NCBI GenBank assembly: GCA_000226015.1
Contig: JH152748.1
Coordinates: forward strand, 122,575 to 150,321
Direction of reading: 5' to 3'
Length of the DNA: 27,747 nucleotides
DNA from: Mnemiopsis leidyi
Taxonomy: Eukaryota > Ctenophora > Tentaculata > Lobata > Bolinopsidae
Shown in pieces: positions 1 to 10,117 of the stretch. Each line of letters begins with the position of its first letter. The stretch's first letter is position 1. Below the pieces are notes generated by a model. The model was not told the DNA's origin. It saw only the letters and a program-made list of their open reading frames with translations, and searched no databases. Made by a program: the position numbers and the translations under genes.

Positions 1-130
1 TCCCCACAGATGTCGGGCAGCAGTAAACAGTACCTGCCAGGCAGTCTGTCCCAACTAACTGTACTGATCCCTGTATCGTCCCCACAGATGTCGGGCAGCA
101 GTAAACAGTACCTGCCAGGCAGTCTGTCCC
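1..130 (+). repeat. Tandem partial duplication of an SLCO exon start with its 3' splice site
   Basis: Bases 1-52 and 79-130 are identical (tccccacag followed by the first 43 bases of the exon), separated by 26 unrelated bases, so the period is 78. Only the second copy leads into the complete exon. Reading on from the first copy in the gene frame meets a TAA at 56-58. The first copy is therefore a decoy acceptor plus exon fragment, or an assembly duplication at the window edge. Confidence 0.85.
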
Positions 131-1295
131 GGGAGGGACGTCTACGAGCCAGTATGTCTGGAGGGTGTTACTTACACCTCACCCTGTGCAGCTGCCTGTA
201 CTGACTTCAACACCTCCACCACCGTGAGTTTAACCTTTGTTGATGAGCGAGCTTATTTGTGTAGAATTTCAAAATAAAATTAATGATCGTGGTTAGCCGT
301 GCTTGTATGACGAGATTCTACTCGATTTCCAGGCAGAATCTTTAAAATTTGAACTTGAATCAAATTAAAGTATCAGTCCTTAAGCCTCAATTTTATCAGC
401 CTTAGTGAGTTGAATATAGAAGTGTGATGTCATTGCCGTAAGTAAAGTTAAACCTGCTTAAAATGCTGGCAACCTTAAACGTTCAGGATTTCTACAACTG
501 TTGCGGCAGTGCGGCAATAGCAACAACTGGAACGTGTGATACAAATTGCGAGTGGCTGATACCCTTCGTCATCTGTTTGATGATAATGATGTTCTTCACT
601 TTCCTTACTAATGTTTTCTCGCTTACGGTTATTTTAAGGTTTGTCAGAGCAGTTCAGTAGATCTTAACATTCCCAGTTAACATTAATTGTTTAATTATCA
701 CACAATATCTTTGATTTATTTACGCTAACTGGCAATTTACTAACTCCAGCTTCATCATTGATCAAGTCGAAAACATACGATTTTTCTCAAATGATGAAAA
801 CATATCTGATAAAAATTTTCAGATGCGTAAAAGACAGTGAACGTGTAGTAGCGATATCAGTACAGAGTATAATGTGCCGAGTGTTCGGTGCTTTTCCGGG
901 GCCCATCATTCTCGGTGCTTTTATTGACAAAGCTTGTATCTTGTGGAATGTATGTTATTTGAAAATCTCGCCTTCTAACGATTAGATGAGTTTGCATAGA
1001 GCCACGATAACTTATGAGTCTTAGTGTAAAGTTGTGTTAACAAAAACAAATATCTCAGTAACCAGAGTTCACCTCTCAGACCAGTTCGTGTGGAGATCGA
1101 AAGGGGGCTTGCCAGGAGTACAACAACTCCGAACTGATGACTGCTGCTGTTTCCATGGCAATGATAGCTAGAATTATCGGCACGATATTATACTTTCTCG
1201 GTTGGAGATTATGGATCAGACGTGGCGGGACTAGTCCTGATGATGGTCCGAGATACGACTCAGTTCCGGCCACAGGGAAACCGGAGTCCCGGTAA
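88..1295 (+). CDS. SLCO/OATP-family organic anion transporter, 3' part (four exons)
   Basis: C-terminal part of a solute carrier organic anion transporter, a plasma-membrane protein that moves amphipathic organic anions. Exons by splice sites and phase: 88-223, 487-638, 823-949 and 1080-1295 (stop TAA). The first exon encodes a cysteine-rich Kazal-like extracellular segment typical of the family, with the pattern YEPVCLEGVTYTSPC. The second continues the cysteine pattern (FYNCCG, GTCDTNC) into a hydrophobic helix. The third has the family hallmark RVFGAFPGPIILGAFIDKAC followed by LWN. The fourth has a last cysteine pair, a membrane helix ending GWRLWIRR and a short polar tail. Donors are gtgagt, gtttgt and gtatgt; phases close at all three junctions. 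The 5' part lies outside the window. A partial copy of the first exon's acceptor and start sits at 1-52. The subfamily cannot be told from this part. Confidence 0.9.
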
Positions 1296-1468
1296 AGAAT
1301 GATATTATCTTATTTATAGTCAGATGACGTGCTATATTAGCAATTTTGCCTTAACCTCCTCTGAGACCACACAAGATCTGTTTGACGAGTTAATCTGATC
1401 TACCAATATTGGTGGCCGACGTCCTGCTATGCCCCAGAACTCGGGAAAAAAACCGGCAGACTTTGTCC

Positions 1469-2073
1469 GCCGCCGATTCCGCTAGAACTTTCCTTTCGGT
1501 GGACTCTGGCTGATCCGCCGCGGATTCCGCCGAGTCCGATCGGATCCGCCATCAACTCGCGGGCAGTCCGCCAAATTTTGTCCGCCAATAAGAGTTTGCG
1601 GAACAGGTTATTATTCGGCGGAATAGTAACAAAATTAAAATTTGGCGGAACTTATCCGCCATGGAACTATACCGCCAAAATAAATTGGCGGAACAAGTCC
1701 GCCGCGGATCTTTAACCCTAGGGTTAAAGGGTTAGGTTAGGTTAACCCTAACCTAACCCTTACCCTAACCCTAAAGTAAACCCCTTTCCGCCGCGGAACC
1801 CTTATCCTAATCCACCAACGGCGGAATCCGCCAACGGCGGAATCAACAAACTTTTATTGCTCGGACTTAATCCGCGGCGGAATAGTTCCGCCAACTTTTT
1901 TCGGCGAAACTATTCCGCCAACTCTGAACTCGCGGAACTTAGCTTTAAGTTTGGTTGGCGGACGATATTTTCGCGGACTGTCCGCGAGTTGATGGCGGAT
2001 CCGATCAGACTCAAGCGGAATCCGCGGCGAATTCGCCAGAGTCCGCCGAAAGGAACGTTCAGGCGGAATCCGA
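1469..2073. mobile_element. GC-rich foldback element with long imperfect terminal inverted repeats
   Basis: A block about 600 bases long, dense in GGCGGA/TCCGCC words, is unlike the AT-rich surroundings. Its left arm (about 1469-1572) and right arm (about 1969-2073) are reverse complements over roughly 100 bases. They share the ordered words gattccg, ttcctttcgg, ggactctggc, gccgcggattccgc, gatcggatccgccatcaact and gcagtccg or acagtccg. Weaker inverted similarity continues inward. No transposase-like reading frame is visible, so a non-autonomous foldback or MITE-type element is the best reading. Exact ends and a target-site duplication could not be fixed by eye. Confidence 0.75.
1711..1783. 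repeat. Interstitial telomere-like repeat with head-to-head palindrome
   Basis: In the middle of the foldback element lies a run of TTAGGG-type units and degenerate TTAGG units in both orientations. It opens with the 18-base palindrome tttaaccctagggttaaa (1711-1728), continues as gggttaggttaggttaa, then switches to ccctaacc, ccttaccctaaccctaaa. Two orientation changes are visible. Confidence 0.85.
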
Positions 2074-2119
2074 AGTTCTTTTCTTTGTTAAAGTGGTTTA
2101 TTTGTTTGAAAAATTGAAT

Positions 2120-3268
2120 CTTAGGTGTTGTGAAACATTTATTGAGCTATGAATATGAAAAATAGAATATCGTTCAAAACTTCAGATTAAATGCGATTTT
2201 CACTTGTTGGAACAACAAAATGATCATCAGTCATCACGACTGTCATCGTCCTATATATTATAAATGAATCCCAGGATTATGAATGTTTTACTGATAGTAA
2301 AAGAGCATTCTATTTACTCACGCAGAATACTATAGCAAAACAAGGGTTGGAGCATGGAGGGGATCAACAAATATGTTCGTGGCTAAAAGACCAAAATGAA
2401 AAAAACAATCGGTCAGCCCGGTTAAAATGATCGAATCGATATAATACAATAACTCGAATGCGCGTACACATACGGCCATGCGCGTGAAATGTGTTCACAT
2501 CAAACGCACCGCGTGGTACATAACAGTGATGAGGAACTTGGGACAGTTATTGGGACAGTGGTGGTCAATAATGACCGTCTACGATGTGTTATGGGCCCCT
2601 GCGACCTGTCGTTGGAATTATTAGAGGTACCGCAGGATTATATAGTACTCCAGAGCTAGATTGATAAGTAATAAAGTACATTTTCAACAAATGTGTTTCG
2701 TACAGAAATAATGACAGTCTGTTATCAAAACGAAAAACTTTATCCTACAATAATAATACACATCGAGAAGAAGAAATCTTGTATAGTAAAACGAACAAGT
2801 CTTGTTGTCTTCATATCTCATAGAAAGATCTTCTTATAGAATAAAAGGTTTCATTATTTTTACAAAGCGTGAAGCAATTAAGTATGAAGATTGCTCCAGA
2901 CTCAGTTAACGTAATCTCTTTCAAAGTATGGAAATCTCATTCAAAATGACATGACTCGTTTCGTTAATGAATGACAGTTTGTGCAGGTATTTAATTAGTT
3001 CATGTAATAGTGGGTTTTTAGCTACACCATTCAGTACAATTCCTGGGTTTTGCAGCCACAAAATAACATGAGTTTTTCCTCTGACACACTATGTCAACAA
3101 TATAGAAGGTGGATTAGGTTTTCGCACAAATAAGTGTTTGTCTGTAAACAATTCCTAAATATCAAACCAGGAAAAAGATACCATGCATCAGTCTCGTTCG
3201 AAAGAATTGAACGTGAACAGAAATATACTCAAACAAAAAATAGAAATATACTTAAAAAACCATGAGCT
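2120..3268. other. Intergenic, no gene seen
   Basis: AT-rich sequence between the foldback element and the 3' end of the minus-strand SLC25A46 gene. No reading frame with protein-like composition, no convincing RNA gene and no clear tandem repeat was seen. It probably includes the SLC25A46 3' untranslated region. Confidence 0.5.
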
Positions 3269-6075
3269 CTACTTTTCTAAACTCGCAGCAGAATCATTGG
3301 GCACCAGATTGGGCCGATCACTAAAGTGATGGAGGTACTTGAGAAGAACTCTAACTGTGTGAACAACAGCAAATCTTGTCGTGTATTGTAGGAGCAGCGC
3401 CGAACACCCCTTCCAGAAAGACGGTACACCCTCGCTGTCGATCAGCGCTTCCACGCACTGTTGCACGTTGTTGTAGCTCGCTTGGTAGGGAATCACGCTC
3501 TGCGCATCAAGGACGTTGTCTACTATTGCACGTGTTCCCTGTAGCGATCAGGGCGTTTTAGGCGTTTCAAAATGAAGTATTGTTTGAGCTTAACAATTAA
3601 CATAAAGTTGTGCGACCTATTCGTAAGTTTGTGTCTTCGCTCACGATTCGTTTTTGTCGATGTTTTTCGTCGCTAAGACGTTGGTCCAATAAATCAGAGG
3701 AACATAATTTCTGTTGCTATAACAAGGCAGAAGCATTCTTTGCAAGCATATCTCATATCTCTTTTTCATGTTTCTAATTCAGCAGTCAACCAGGAAATTA
3801 AAATTCGCATAAAGAATGTTGCTTCTAAACATTTCAAAATACTTCGAGCAGAGAAAATAGTGAAAAGTAGTGGAAGTTTGGCTGGCGTTGTCTCCTACTT
3901 TCTCTATGCATTATAGATCACCTGTTAAAGTGTAAGAGAAGTTGTTACTCAGTACCTGCAGATGGAGCCGGTTCATGATAAGTTCCAGGGGCAGTAAACT
4001 AAAATCGGCGACAAAACAGTGAAGTGTCCCGGCCAACAGCTCCGGCCATATGCTCTCTGTCTGCATATAAGTCTGTTAGATGAAACAGAAACAAGAAACA
4101 GAGTAAATTTCCTAAAAACTACATAAATGAACGTGAAATAGCGGACAATGTGAACATACTAAAATGTTCCCATAACTGCACTGCCCAGTACATATGACGC
4201 CATCAAGAGTTATTTAACAATTAATAAGAGCGAAATATACTTACGGTTCCGGTTTGTCTCTTGGAATCTTTATCCGACTGCTTGGTATTTTGTCTGATTT
4301 TATAGAGTTTTAGAACAGCTGAGTGCACCATGTGACCAACCAGATCCCATGTAACTGTGTATATCACTGATGGGGATTTTATGATCAAGTAACTATACGA
4401 TCAAGTAACTATATTAAGACCAAGTAACTATACGATCAACTAACTATTAATGGTTAATATATGCTAAGCGATAAATATATTTCTTAGAGACATAGCCTTG
4501 CTAATAATATTAGATCACTACAACTAAACATTCCTTGGTATTTCTAACGATAAAACAATATCTATAAATCTGCAATATGAATAAAAATTATGAAAATCTG
4601 CAATCTTACCAGTAGGGATGATAAGCTGGTGAACGGGCAATAACAGACGATACTGATAGGAGGACCCGCTCCCAGTAAATCTATAAATAGCATCCTTTAG
4701 ACAAGACATGGGCGTGGCACTGTCTGCACGTGCACTCTCTGATTGGACCGTGTCCAACAACACAGCAGATAAGATGGGTAAGGTAGCGATTGTGGAGACT
4801 GTTTTTAAAGTCAGGTAACCCACTATCTTAGCTGGTCCTGGGTGAGAGATTATGGTTTGTACAGTGTGTACAGTGTGTTTAGTGTGTGCTGTGTAACAGA
4901 GACTGTTTTCAGAGTCAGGTAAGCCAATATTTGAGATGGTCTTAGGTGAGGAGTGTGGAAGATTTTAGTTGTACGTAAGGTTTAGTGTGTATTATTAAGT
5001 TCAAAATGTACTGTGTAGTGTGTATGTTGTAAGATGTACATTGCGTACAGTGTGTATAGTGTGTACAGTGTGTATGGTGTATGATGTACAGTGTGTATAG
5101 TGTACAGTGTGTATAGTGTGTACATTGTGTATGGTGTATGATGTATATTTTGTACAGTCTGTGAAACATAGCTTGTGTCTTACCTTCAGAGAAACTAGGA
5201 AGTTCTTTAGGCAGGTCCGTCACGTGGGAAATACAAGAATCAGTGGAGAGTTGTAATCCCTCCATCATCATGTGACAAGTAAACCCCTTCCAGAGAGCAG
5301 CGACACCTTGTCCCTTCTGAATCTGGTAGATCGCTTTGAGCATGAGCCAGGGAGAGAGATCAGCAGCTTTACACCACACGTTCACCTAGGAGGAGACGTG
5401 TTAGCTAATACTTATTCTAGTAAGCTAGTAAGTTACTATTTTAACTAAGTTATTCAGTGCTTAAATCACTTCTTTTTAATTAGTATACATACTATATATA
5501 CAGTAGGTTTATTTGTGCGTTTAGTAAGCTAATTCATGTTTTGATAACTAATTTCGACTAAACTATTGCAATTTCAGCTGATCTAACCATGACCAAGTTA
5601 CACGTTTTACCAACCTGGCACTGTCGACGAAGCACAATAAAGGGATAACCAACAAGAGTCTCCGCACAGAGACACACCAGCCCCGCACCAAATCCTGTGG
5701 CGCTCTGCAACTGCAGTTCCTCCAGAGTCTGATGAGAGTTGCTCTCCGCAAACTGACTCAGCAGTTCGACTTGGGAGGAGTTGGAGGGGGAGCCGGGAGC
5801 GCGGGGAAACTCTGACATGTACTTGTCGTAGGAGTACTGAAATTCGGCGAGTTTAACTTGCGGGGGAGGGTGGGTGGAAATAATTTGATATCAAGGGGCT
5901 TAACAACAAGAACGAACGCAAAACAAACAACTTTTAACAAGTGATGACAAACTGATTTCTCGAAGTAAGTTGGAGTAGGCTCGTTTTCGTAACTCTGGAC
6001 TGTATCAAGCTTGTCGGAGGAGGAGATGGGAGGTAGAGGAATCCCGCTCAAGGGCACATACTGGCGATCAGACAT
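3269..6075 (-). CDS. SLC25A46: SLC25A46 mitochondrial outer-membrane carrier-like protein, complete, 7 exons
   Basis: Orthologue of SLC25A46, an outer mitochondrial membrane member of the carrier superfamily that acts in mitochondrial fission/fusion and lipid handling (related to yeast Ugo1). Exons in transcript order: 6075-5953, 5836-5615, 5385-5184, 4837-4610, 4354-4245, 4060-3956, 3538-3269. Phases close at every junction, giving 419 aa against about 418 in human. Exon 2 encodes GFGAGLVCLCAETLVGYPF then IVLRRQCQV, nearly diagnostic for the family. Exon 3 has ALWKG (residues 145-149), exon 4 LLDTVQSE, exon 6 WPELLAG and the degenerate carrier signature LLPLELIMNRLHLQ, and exon 7 opens GTRAIVDN and has FWKGCSALLLQYT (from residue 371). 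The N-terminus (MSDRQYVPLSGIPLPP) is low in complexity and starts at the first ATG of exon 1. Introns carry partial exon duplications and microsatellites. An upstream non-coding exon cannot be excluded. Confidence 0.93.
4381..4450. repeat. Short tandem repeat, unit about gatcaagtaactatac
   Basis: Four imperfect copies of a 16-18 base unit (atgatcaagtaactatac, gatcaagtaactat, gaccaagtaactatac, gatcaactaactat) lie in SLC25A46 intron 4, just outside the 3' splice site of exon 5 at 4354. Confidence 0.75.
4855..5152. repeat. GTGTACAGTGTGTA-type microsatellite in SLC25A46 intron 3
   Basis: Repeated words of the type gtgtacagtgtgtatagtgt fill most of 4855-4900 and 5000-5152, interrupted by the exon-4 duplicate and a short unique stretch. 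On the minus strand this gives repetitive open frames rich in His, Tyr, Cys and Thr that are artefacts. Confidence 0.85.
4902..4950 (-). pseudogene. Diverged duplicate of the start of SLC25A46 exon 4
   Basis: Bases 4902-4950 resemble 4800-4845, which hold the 3' splice site and first codons of exon 4. On the minus strand the copy reads an acceptor-like cacctaag, then codons that keep the exon's frame: PSQILAYLTLKTVS against PAKIVGYLTLKTVS in the real exon. The similarity stops after about 45 bases and runs into microsatellite sequence, so this is a partial exon duplicate in intron 3, not a complete alternative exon. Confidence 0.65.
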
Positions 6076-6084
6076 GGGTCCAAT

Positions 6085-6282
6085 AAGTCTAACTCATCAC
6101 ATCTTATCTTGCTATCCTTATTTGGGGGTTTATAAGTAATGTTGTATTGCAAGTCTAGCTTATCACATTCTTTGCTTTCCTGATTTGGGGATTTATAAGT
6201 TAAGACTTATGCTATGTGGCATTGAAAGTCTAGCTCATCACGTTTTAATCTTGCTAATCTTATTAGGGGGTTTATAAGTAAT
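6085..6282. repeat. Triplicated repeat upstream of SLC25A46
   Basis: Three imperfect copies of a 50-58 base unit (6085-6140, 6151-6201, 6226-6282). Each runs from aagtcta.ctcatcac through an AT-rich middle to ttaggggg or tttgggg followed by tttataagt. The array begins about 10 bases upstream of the SLC25A46 start codon, so it lies in its 5' untranslated or promoter region. Confidence 0.8.
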
Positions 6283-6299
6283 CTGGAAATTAACAGATA

Positions 6300-8154
6300 A
6301 GATAATTAATAATGATTGCTTGATAAATGTGTTAATGTAATGAAGCAATGACAACATTAAAGATTCTAAAAACAAAGATTCTATTAACAAAAGATCATTA
6401 TAGTGAATTAAATCTTTATCTTAAGCATTGTATGTTCATAGCTTAAACACAGAAAAGGTTATGAAAAATTGTGAAAATTATGCACCCATCAACCGCATAT
6501 AAACAGCACAATCAAAATACCTTCTGGCCTAGAAACTGTAAAATCTTGAAACCTTGAAATTTTGTTAATCACTGTAACTTTGTGATCATAACATTAAATT
6601 TAACAAACTTCTAAAACATATCATGAGAACAGCAGGCTAACAAGATAAAATGTGTTTCAAAGATTTATAAAAATCATCGTTAAGAATTAAGGTTTTCATC
6701 TTTAACAGTGAGGACTGAGTACGATCATTTAATTAAACTACATGCAGTCCAAAGTTTTTATTCAAGAACTGATCAGTGATCACCACATCATTAGTAAAAT
6801 AGGTGGAGACCCGGCATGTCTTCTGTCTGGTGACATTTTGCATTACCTGAGGAGTAAGTCAGGTCAGAAAGAATTCTTTAAAAGTTTTTTTGTATCATGT
6901 GACAGCGACTTATATTATCTTTGAGAAGTTGGGTACGGCCAATCAATAGCAAGCAGGCATAGCATAAATGATTTTTGACTCCTTACCAAATTAAAATACC
7001 TTCTCTGTAAATCATACACACTAACACGTGATGGTAAGACATGATGACAACGTGACTACAGTACGTGAATGCAGCACGTGGTAGAACGTGACTACAACAC
7101 TGAACACGTGACTACAACACGTGGGCAATGCCCACTGGGCATACGAAAGCCGTATTTCACAGCCTGAAGCTCTCCTGGAAAAAAGCGAGAAGTTACACAA
7201 TAGATCTCTGACACTTGTTACTCAATCAATTGGCCATGTTATTTTTAAGTTTGTAATTCGACTTCGTTTATAGTCAACACCAGCTGCTTTACAAATTTCA
7301 CTTCGAACATTTTAGGTGGTTATACCTATACAATCAGCGACAACTCGATAAAGACGGCTATGGGATTATCTTTAAGTATTTAGTTTAAGTACTTTCTAGA
7401 CCTTGAAGAAAAATGCAAAATTGATTAGAATATCGACTACAAGCTGAAAGGAATTGCTAATTTCTTTTTAAAGCCATTATATTACTTTCCTTGACTTCTC
7501 GAGTGGAATATTTTCACGGCCTGTGCTCAATCCAAAGTTCGACTCGCTAATGGTTGGTTTCAACCACCAGTCACAAGTCATGTGTACAAGACACAACTAT
7601 TACTGCCGTGGTTAAAATGTTAAACAGCCCCACTTTCAGCTTCTAGGAGTAAAGCTCTAGAGTGGGAGTGGCGTCAGATCTTACATGTTGATATTGTTTA
7701 GGAAGGAGTAGCATGTGCATTTTGCGAATTGGAACAGGTGCAGAGGCACAATGTTAGGCTTTTAACTTTTAAATGCTCCGGAAGTCCGGAAAGTTCAAAC
7801 AATTGCCTAATAACCTGTTGCTGCTAAGTAAATATAGAAGTCTAATAGAAGTCTAACCGTTTTTGTGATAATAACTTAATTTACGAGTACGCATCGCATT
7901 GTGAACTTATTTCAAAGCCCATATCGCTGTCTGTGTATTATCATCTATCCGAAAGGTTGAAGTTAAATACTGTTACTGCCTTACTTCTTTCTTTGCTCAA
8001 TTTATTGCCTAAGTTTAAACAACGATAACCTCTTACTACAGCTATCGTCAATAATTAGTAATAGCACCTCGCTCAGTAATGCAAACTTCAAGGACAACTT
8101 TTTATCCGTTCATTTATCTTATCACCTTCCCAGCATTGCCAGTTTAAAACGACC
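6300..8154. other. Intergenic region between divergent SLC25A46 and MATE genes
   Basis: About 1.8 kb with no convincing protein-coding exon. A 60-codon frame at 6742-6924 has no recognisable homology or splice context and is not called. The only structured part is the CACGTG-rich tract at 7024-7124. The region should contain promoters for both flanking genes, but no TATA box or initiator could be assigned with confidence. Confidence 0.5.
7024..7124. promoter_or_regulatory. Cluster of CACGTG E-boxes in short tandem repeats
   Basis: Four perfect CACGTG palindromes (7025-7030, 7075-7080, 7105-7110, 7118-7123) and several ACGTG half-forms lie within 100 bases, embedded in a repeated word close to acgtgactacaacac. 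CACGTG is the core site of bHLH factors of the MYC/USF/CLOCK type. The cluster is about 1 kb upstream of the MATE start and 1 kb upstream of SLC25A46 on the other strand. Function is inferred only. Confidence 0.4.
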
Positions 8155-9816
8155 ATGTACCAACAACATCTTATCGAACAGCTTCTACGTGATCAATGGA
8201 GTTTCTTAAAGCTATCGGCATCGTTCTTTTCAATTGCTGTTGTTGCTATGTTAGTGGATCTGATAACCATCCTCTTTGCTGGAAGTATCAGTCAAGCTCA
8301 CCTTGATGGAGTGGGACTAGCTGACACTTTGTTTAGCCTCATGATGATTTCTACTTCTAACGGATATTCAACTGTCTTTGATACGTATGGACCACAAGTG
8401 TATGGGTCAACCGAACGAAACGAGATAGGAACGGTTTTGGTAAAATGTTTGTTACAGGGAAGCCTGATCAACATCATCATGTTGGGACCGTTTCTGAACT
8501 CTGTCTACCTCATTGATGTAATGCCAGGTTCTCTGACAGAAAGCAGTGCTAGTCCTGATGAATACCGTGAAATAGCGGTGCAATATATTCGACTCATTGC
8601 AGTGGTTGGATTTCTGGACTATGCAATTGCGATGATTTCTAATTACTTTGCAATACAAGGACACTCAAAACATGTGTACATCATTTCGGTGATAATGATC
8701 GCATGTCACGTGTTGGCTAATTACGTGTTCATCTCTACACTGAATATGAATGTTATAGGACTTGGCTTAGCGTCAATTATCGGACGTATCATCCCACTCA
8801 TGATTTCCATCGCAATCTGCACCGTCAAGATACGGTCAAAAGAATTCATCTGGACTGGCTTCAGCTTGAACGTGTTGCTGGGATGGGGACCTATGATGAT
8901 GCTAGGGGTATCTGGCGCAGTAGATTGCGTAGCAGAACTTGCACTTTTTGAGTTATCTTCATTCTTCAGTCAGTTTGATGGAACTACCACATTTTCGGTT
9001 GTTATCATTATTGTGCAACTTTTAAACGTGTGTTATGCGTTTGGGGAGGGTGTCTCAAGGGCTGGAGCGAATATGATAGGGTCAGCGTTAGGTGATGGAT
9101 CTGTAAAAGCTGTTAAAAGGTACATGGTATTGACAATATTAAACTCTCTAGCGGAGAGCACTCTTCTGGCAATCACATGTTTCCCTTTAGGAAACAATTT
9201 CGTGAAGCTCTTCAATCCTGGCCAAGAAGTGATTGATTTGTTTGATGGAAATTTGTGGCTAGTTTGCATTTCCATAGCAGCATATCATTTCCAGTACGGC
9301 TTAACACAGGGTATTTTGGTTGCATTTGGCAATCAGAGATTCATAGCCTGGTCGAAGAGTATAGCTTGCTACTGTGTTGGACTTCCTGTTGTAATAGTGA
9401 CGATTTTCTTCATGGACTTGAGGGTGATTGGGGTCATCTCCGGCTGCATTGTATCAGACTTGATCAACATTACTGCCGCTTTGTACAAGATTTCAAAGAT
9501 TGATATAGAAAAAGAAATTGAAATAGCTAAAGTGCGAACTAAAGCTGAATCTTTCCAAGATACAGGATACGCTTTGATAAAGGGAATCGAGAATATGATG
9601 CTTAATTCAGAGGATAATGAGCCGTCTAGCCCGAATGACGGGTGGACGCTAACTAACTTCGATGAAGAAGATGATACAGACGATGAAAAAAGATCTGTAT
9701 TGGAATCGAATTCTGTTAATTATTTGAACCACGAGATGAAAAATGTTCTCGCTTCCTTCCTAATTTCTACAATAATTTGTATATTACTGGCGGGAATTTC
9801 CTTTTTCAAAAAGTGA
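8155..9816 (+). CDS. MATE-family multidrug and toxin extrusion transporter, intronless, 553 aa
   Basis: Multidrug and toxin extrusion (MatE, SLC47-like) transporter, a membrane antiporter that expels organic cations in exchange for protons or sodium. The 553-residue frame has no intron. It has about twelve hydrophobic helices in two MatE repeats, beginning near residue 18 after a short cytoplasmic start (LIEQLLRDQWSFLKLS). Family marks seen are STVFDTYGPQVYGS (residues 72-85), the paired acidic residues E261 and E266 in CVAELALFELSSFF (position of the transport glutamates in animal MATEs), and GVSRAGANMIGSALGDG (from residue 299) in the second half. A hydrophilic stretch rich in Glu and Asp (about 490-515) is followed by a thirteenth hydrophobic segment at the end (about 530-550), as in animal SLC47 proteins. 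The start is the first ATG of the frame. A decayed copy of its 3' end lies at 11701-11967. Confidence 0.92.
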   Translation: MYQQHLIEQLLRDQWSFLKLSASFFSIAVVAMLVDLITILFAGSISQAHLDGVGLADTLFSLMMISTSNGYSTVFDTYGPQVYGSTERNEIGTVLVKCLLQGSLINIIMLGPFLNSVYLIDVMPGSLTESSASPDEYREIAVQYIRLIAVVGFLDYAIAMISNYFAIQGHSKHVYIISVIMIACHVLANYVFISTLNMNVIGLGLASIIGRIIPLMISIAICTVKIRSKEFIWTGFSLNVLLGWGPMMMLGVSGAVDCVAELALFELSSFFSQFDGTTTFSVVIIIVQLLNVCYAFGEGVSRAGANMIGSALGDGSVKAVKRYMVLTILNSLAESTLLAITCFPLGNNFVKLFNPGQEVIDLFDGNLWLVCISIAAYHFQYGLTQGILVAFGNQRFIAWSKSIACYCVGLPVVIVTIFFMDLRVIGVISGCIVSDLINITAALYKISKIDIEKEIEIAKVRTKAESFQDTGYALIKGIENMMLNSEDNEPSSPNDGWTLTNFDEEDDTDDEKRSVLESNSVNYLNHEMKNVLASFLISTIICILLAGISFFKK

Positions 9817-10117
9817 AGTTGAGTCATCAGATTTAAAAGTTTGTTATGTAATAGCGAAAAGCCCTTTTGCACTCTAGATCTAGCTAGCTATCTAGGCTAT
9901 GGTTGCATTATTTTTTTCTTATATTTGTAGATTTATGTTTGATTTTGTTTAAAAGTTTAAAAAGAAGTATATGCGAGCAATGATTGATATCAAGAAATAT
10001 GCCTTAGGGTTATTTCAGATATTAGATTAAAACTGCTACATACAATAACAAAAAAGTACAGCATGATGCAATGCTGCTTACTGAGACTTACTTGCGTGCA
10101 TACTTCCTTGTGCTGCC
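9817..10117. other. Short intergenic stretch between convergent MATE and VPS25 genes
   Basis: This 300-base stretch should hold both 3' untranslated regions. Part of it (to about 9990, including ctagctatctaggctatgg and gaagtatatgcgagca) is duplicated at 11820-11967. No canonical AATAAA was seen directly downstream of MATE. Confidence 0.5.

Noticed and set aside
1857..2152. Overlapping frames in the right arm of the foldback element
   Set aside because: Arg/Asn/Ser-rich translation of GGCGGA words; no domain.
5758..6075. Single 105-codon minus-strand frame beginning at the SLC25A46 ATG
   Set aside because: It is exon 1 read through the 116-base first intron into exon 2 in the wrong frame; splicing restores the conserved protein.
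6742..6924. 60-codon plus-strand frame (QSKVFIQELISDHHIISKIG)
   Set aside because: No recognised family, no splice or promoter support; length expected by chance in AT-rich DNA.
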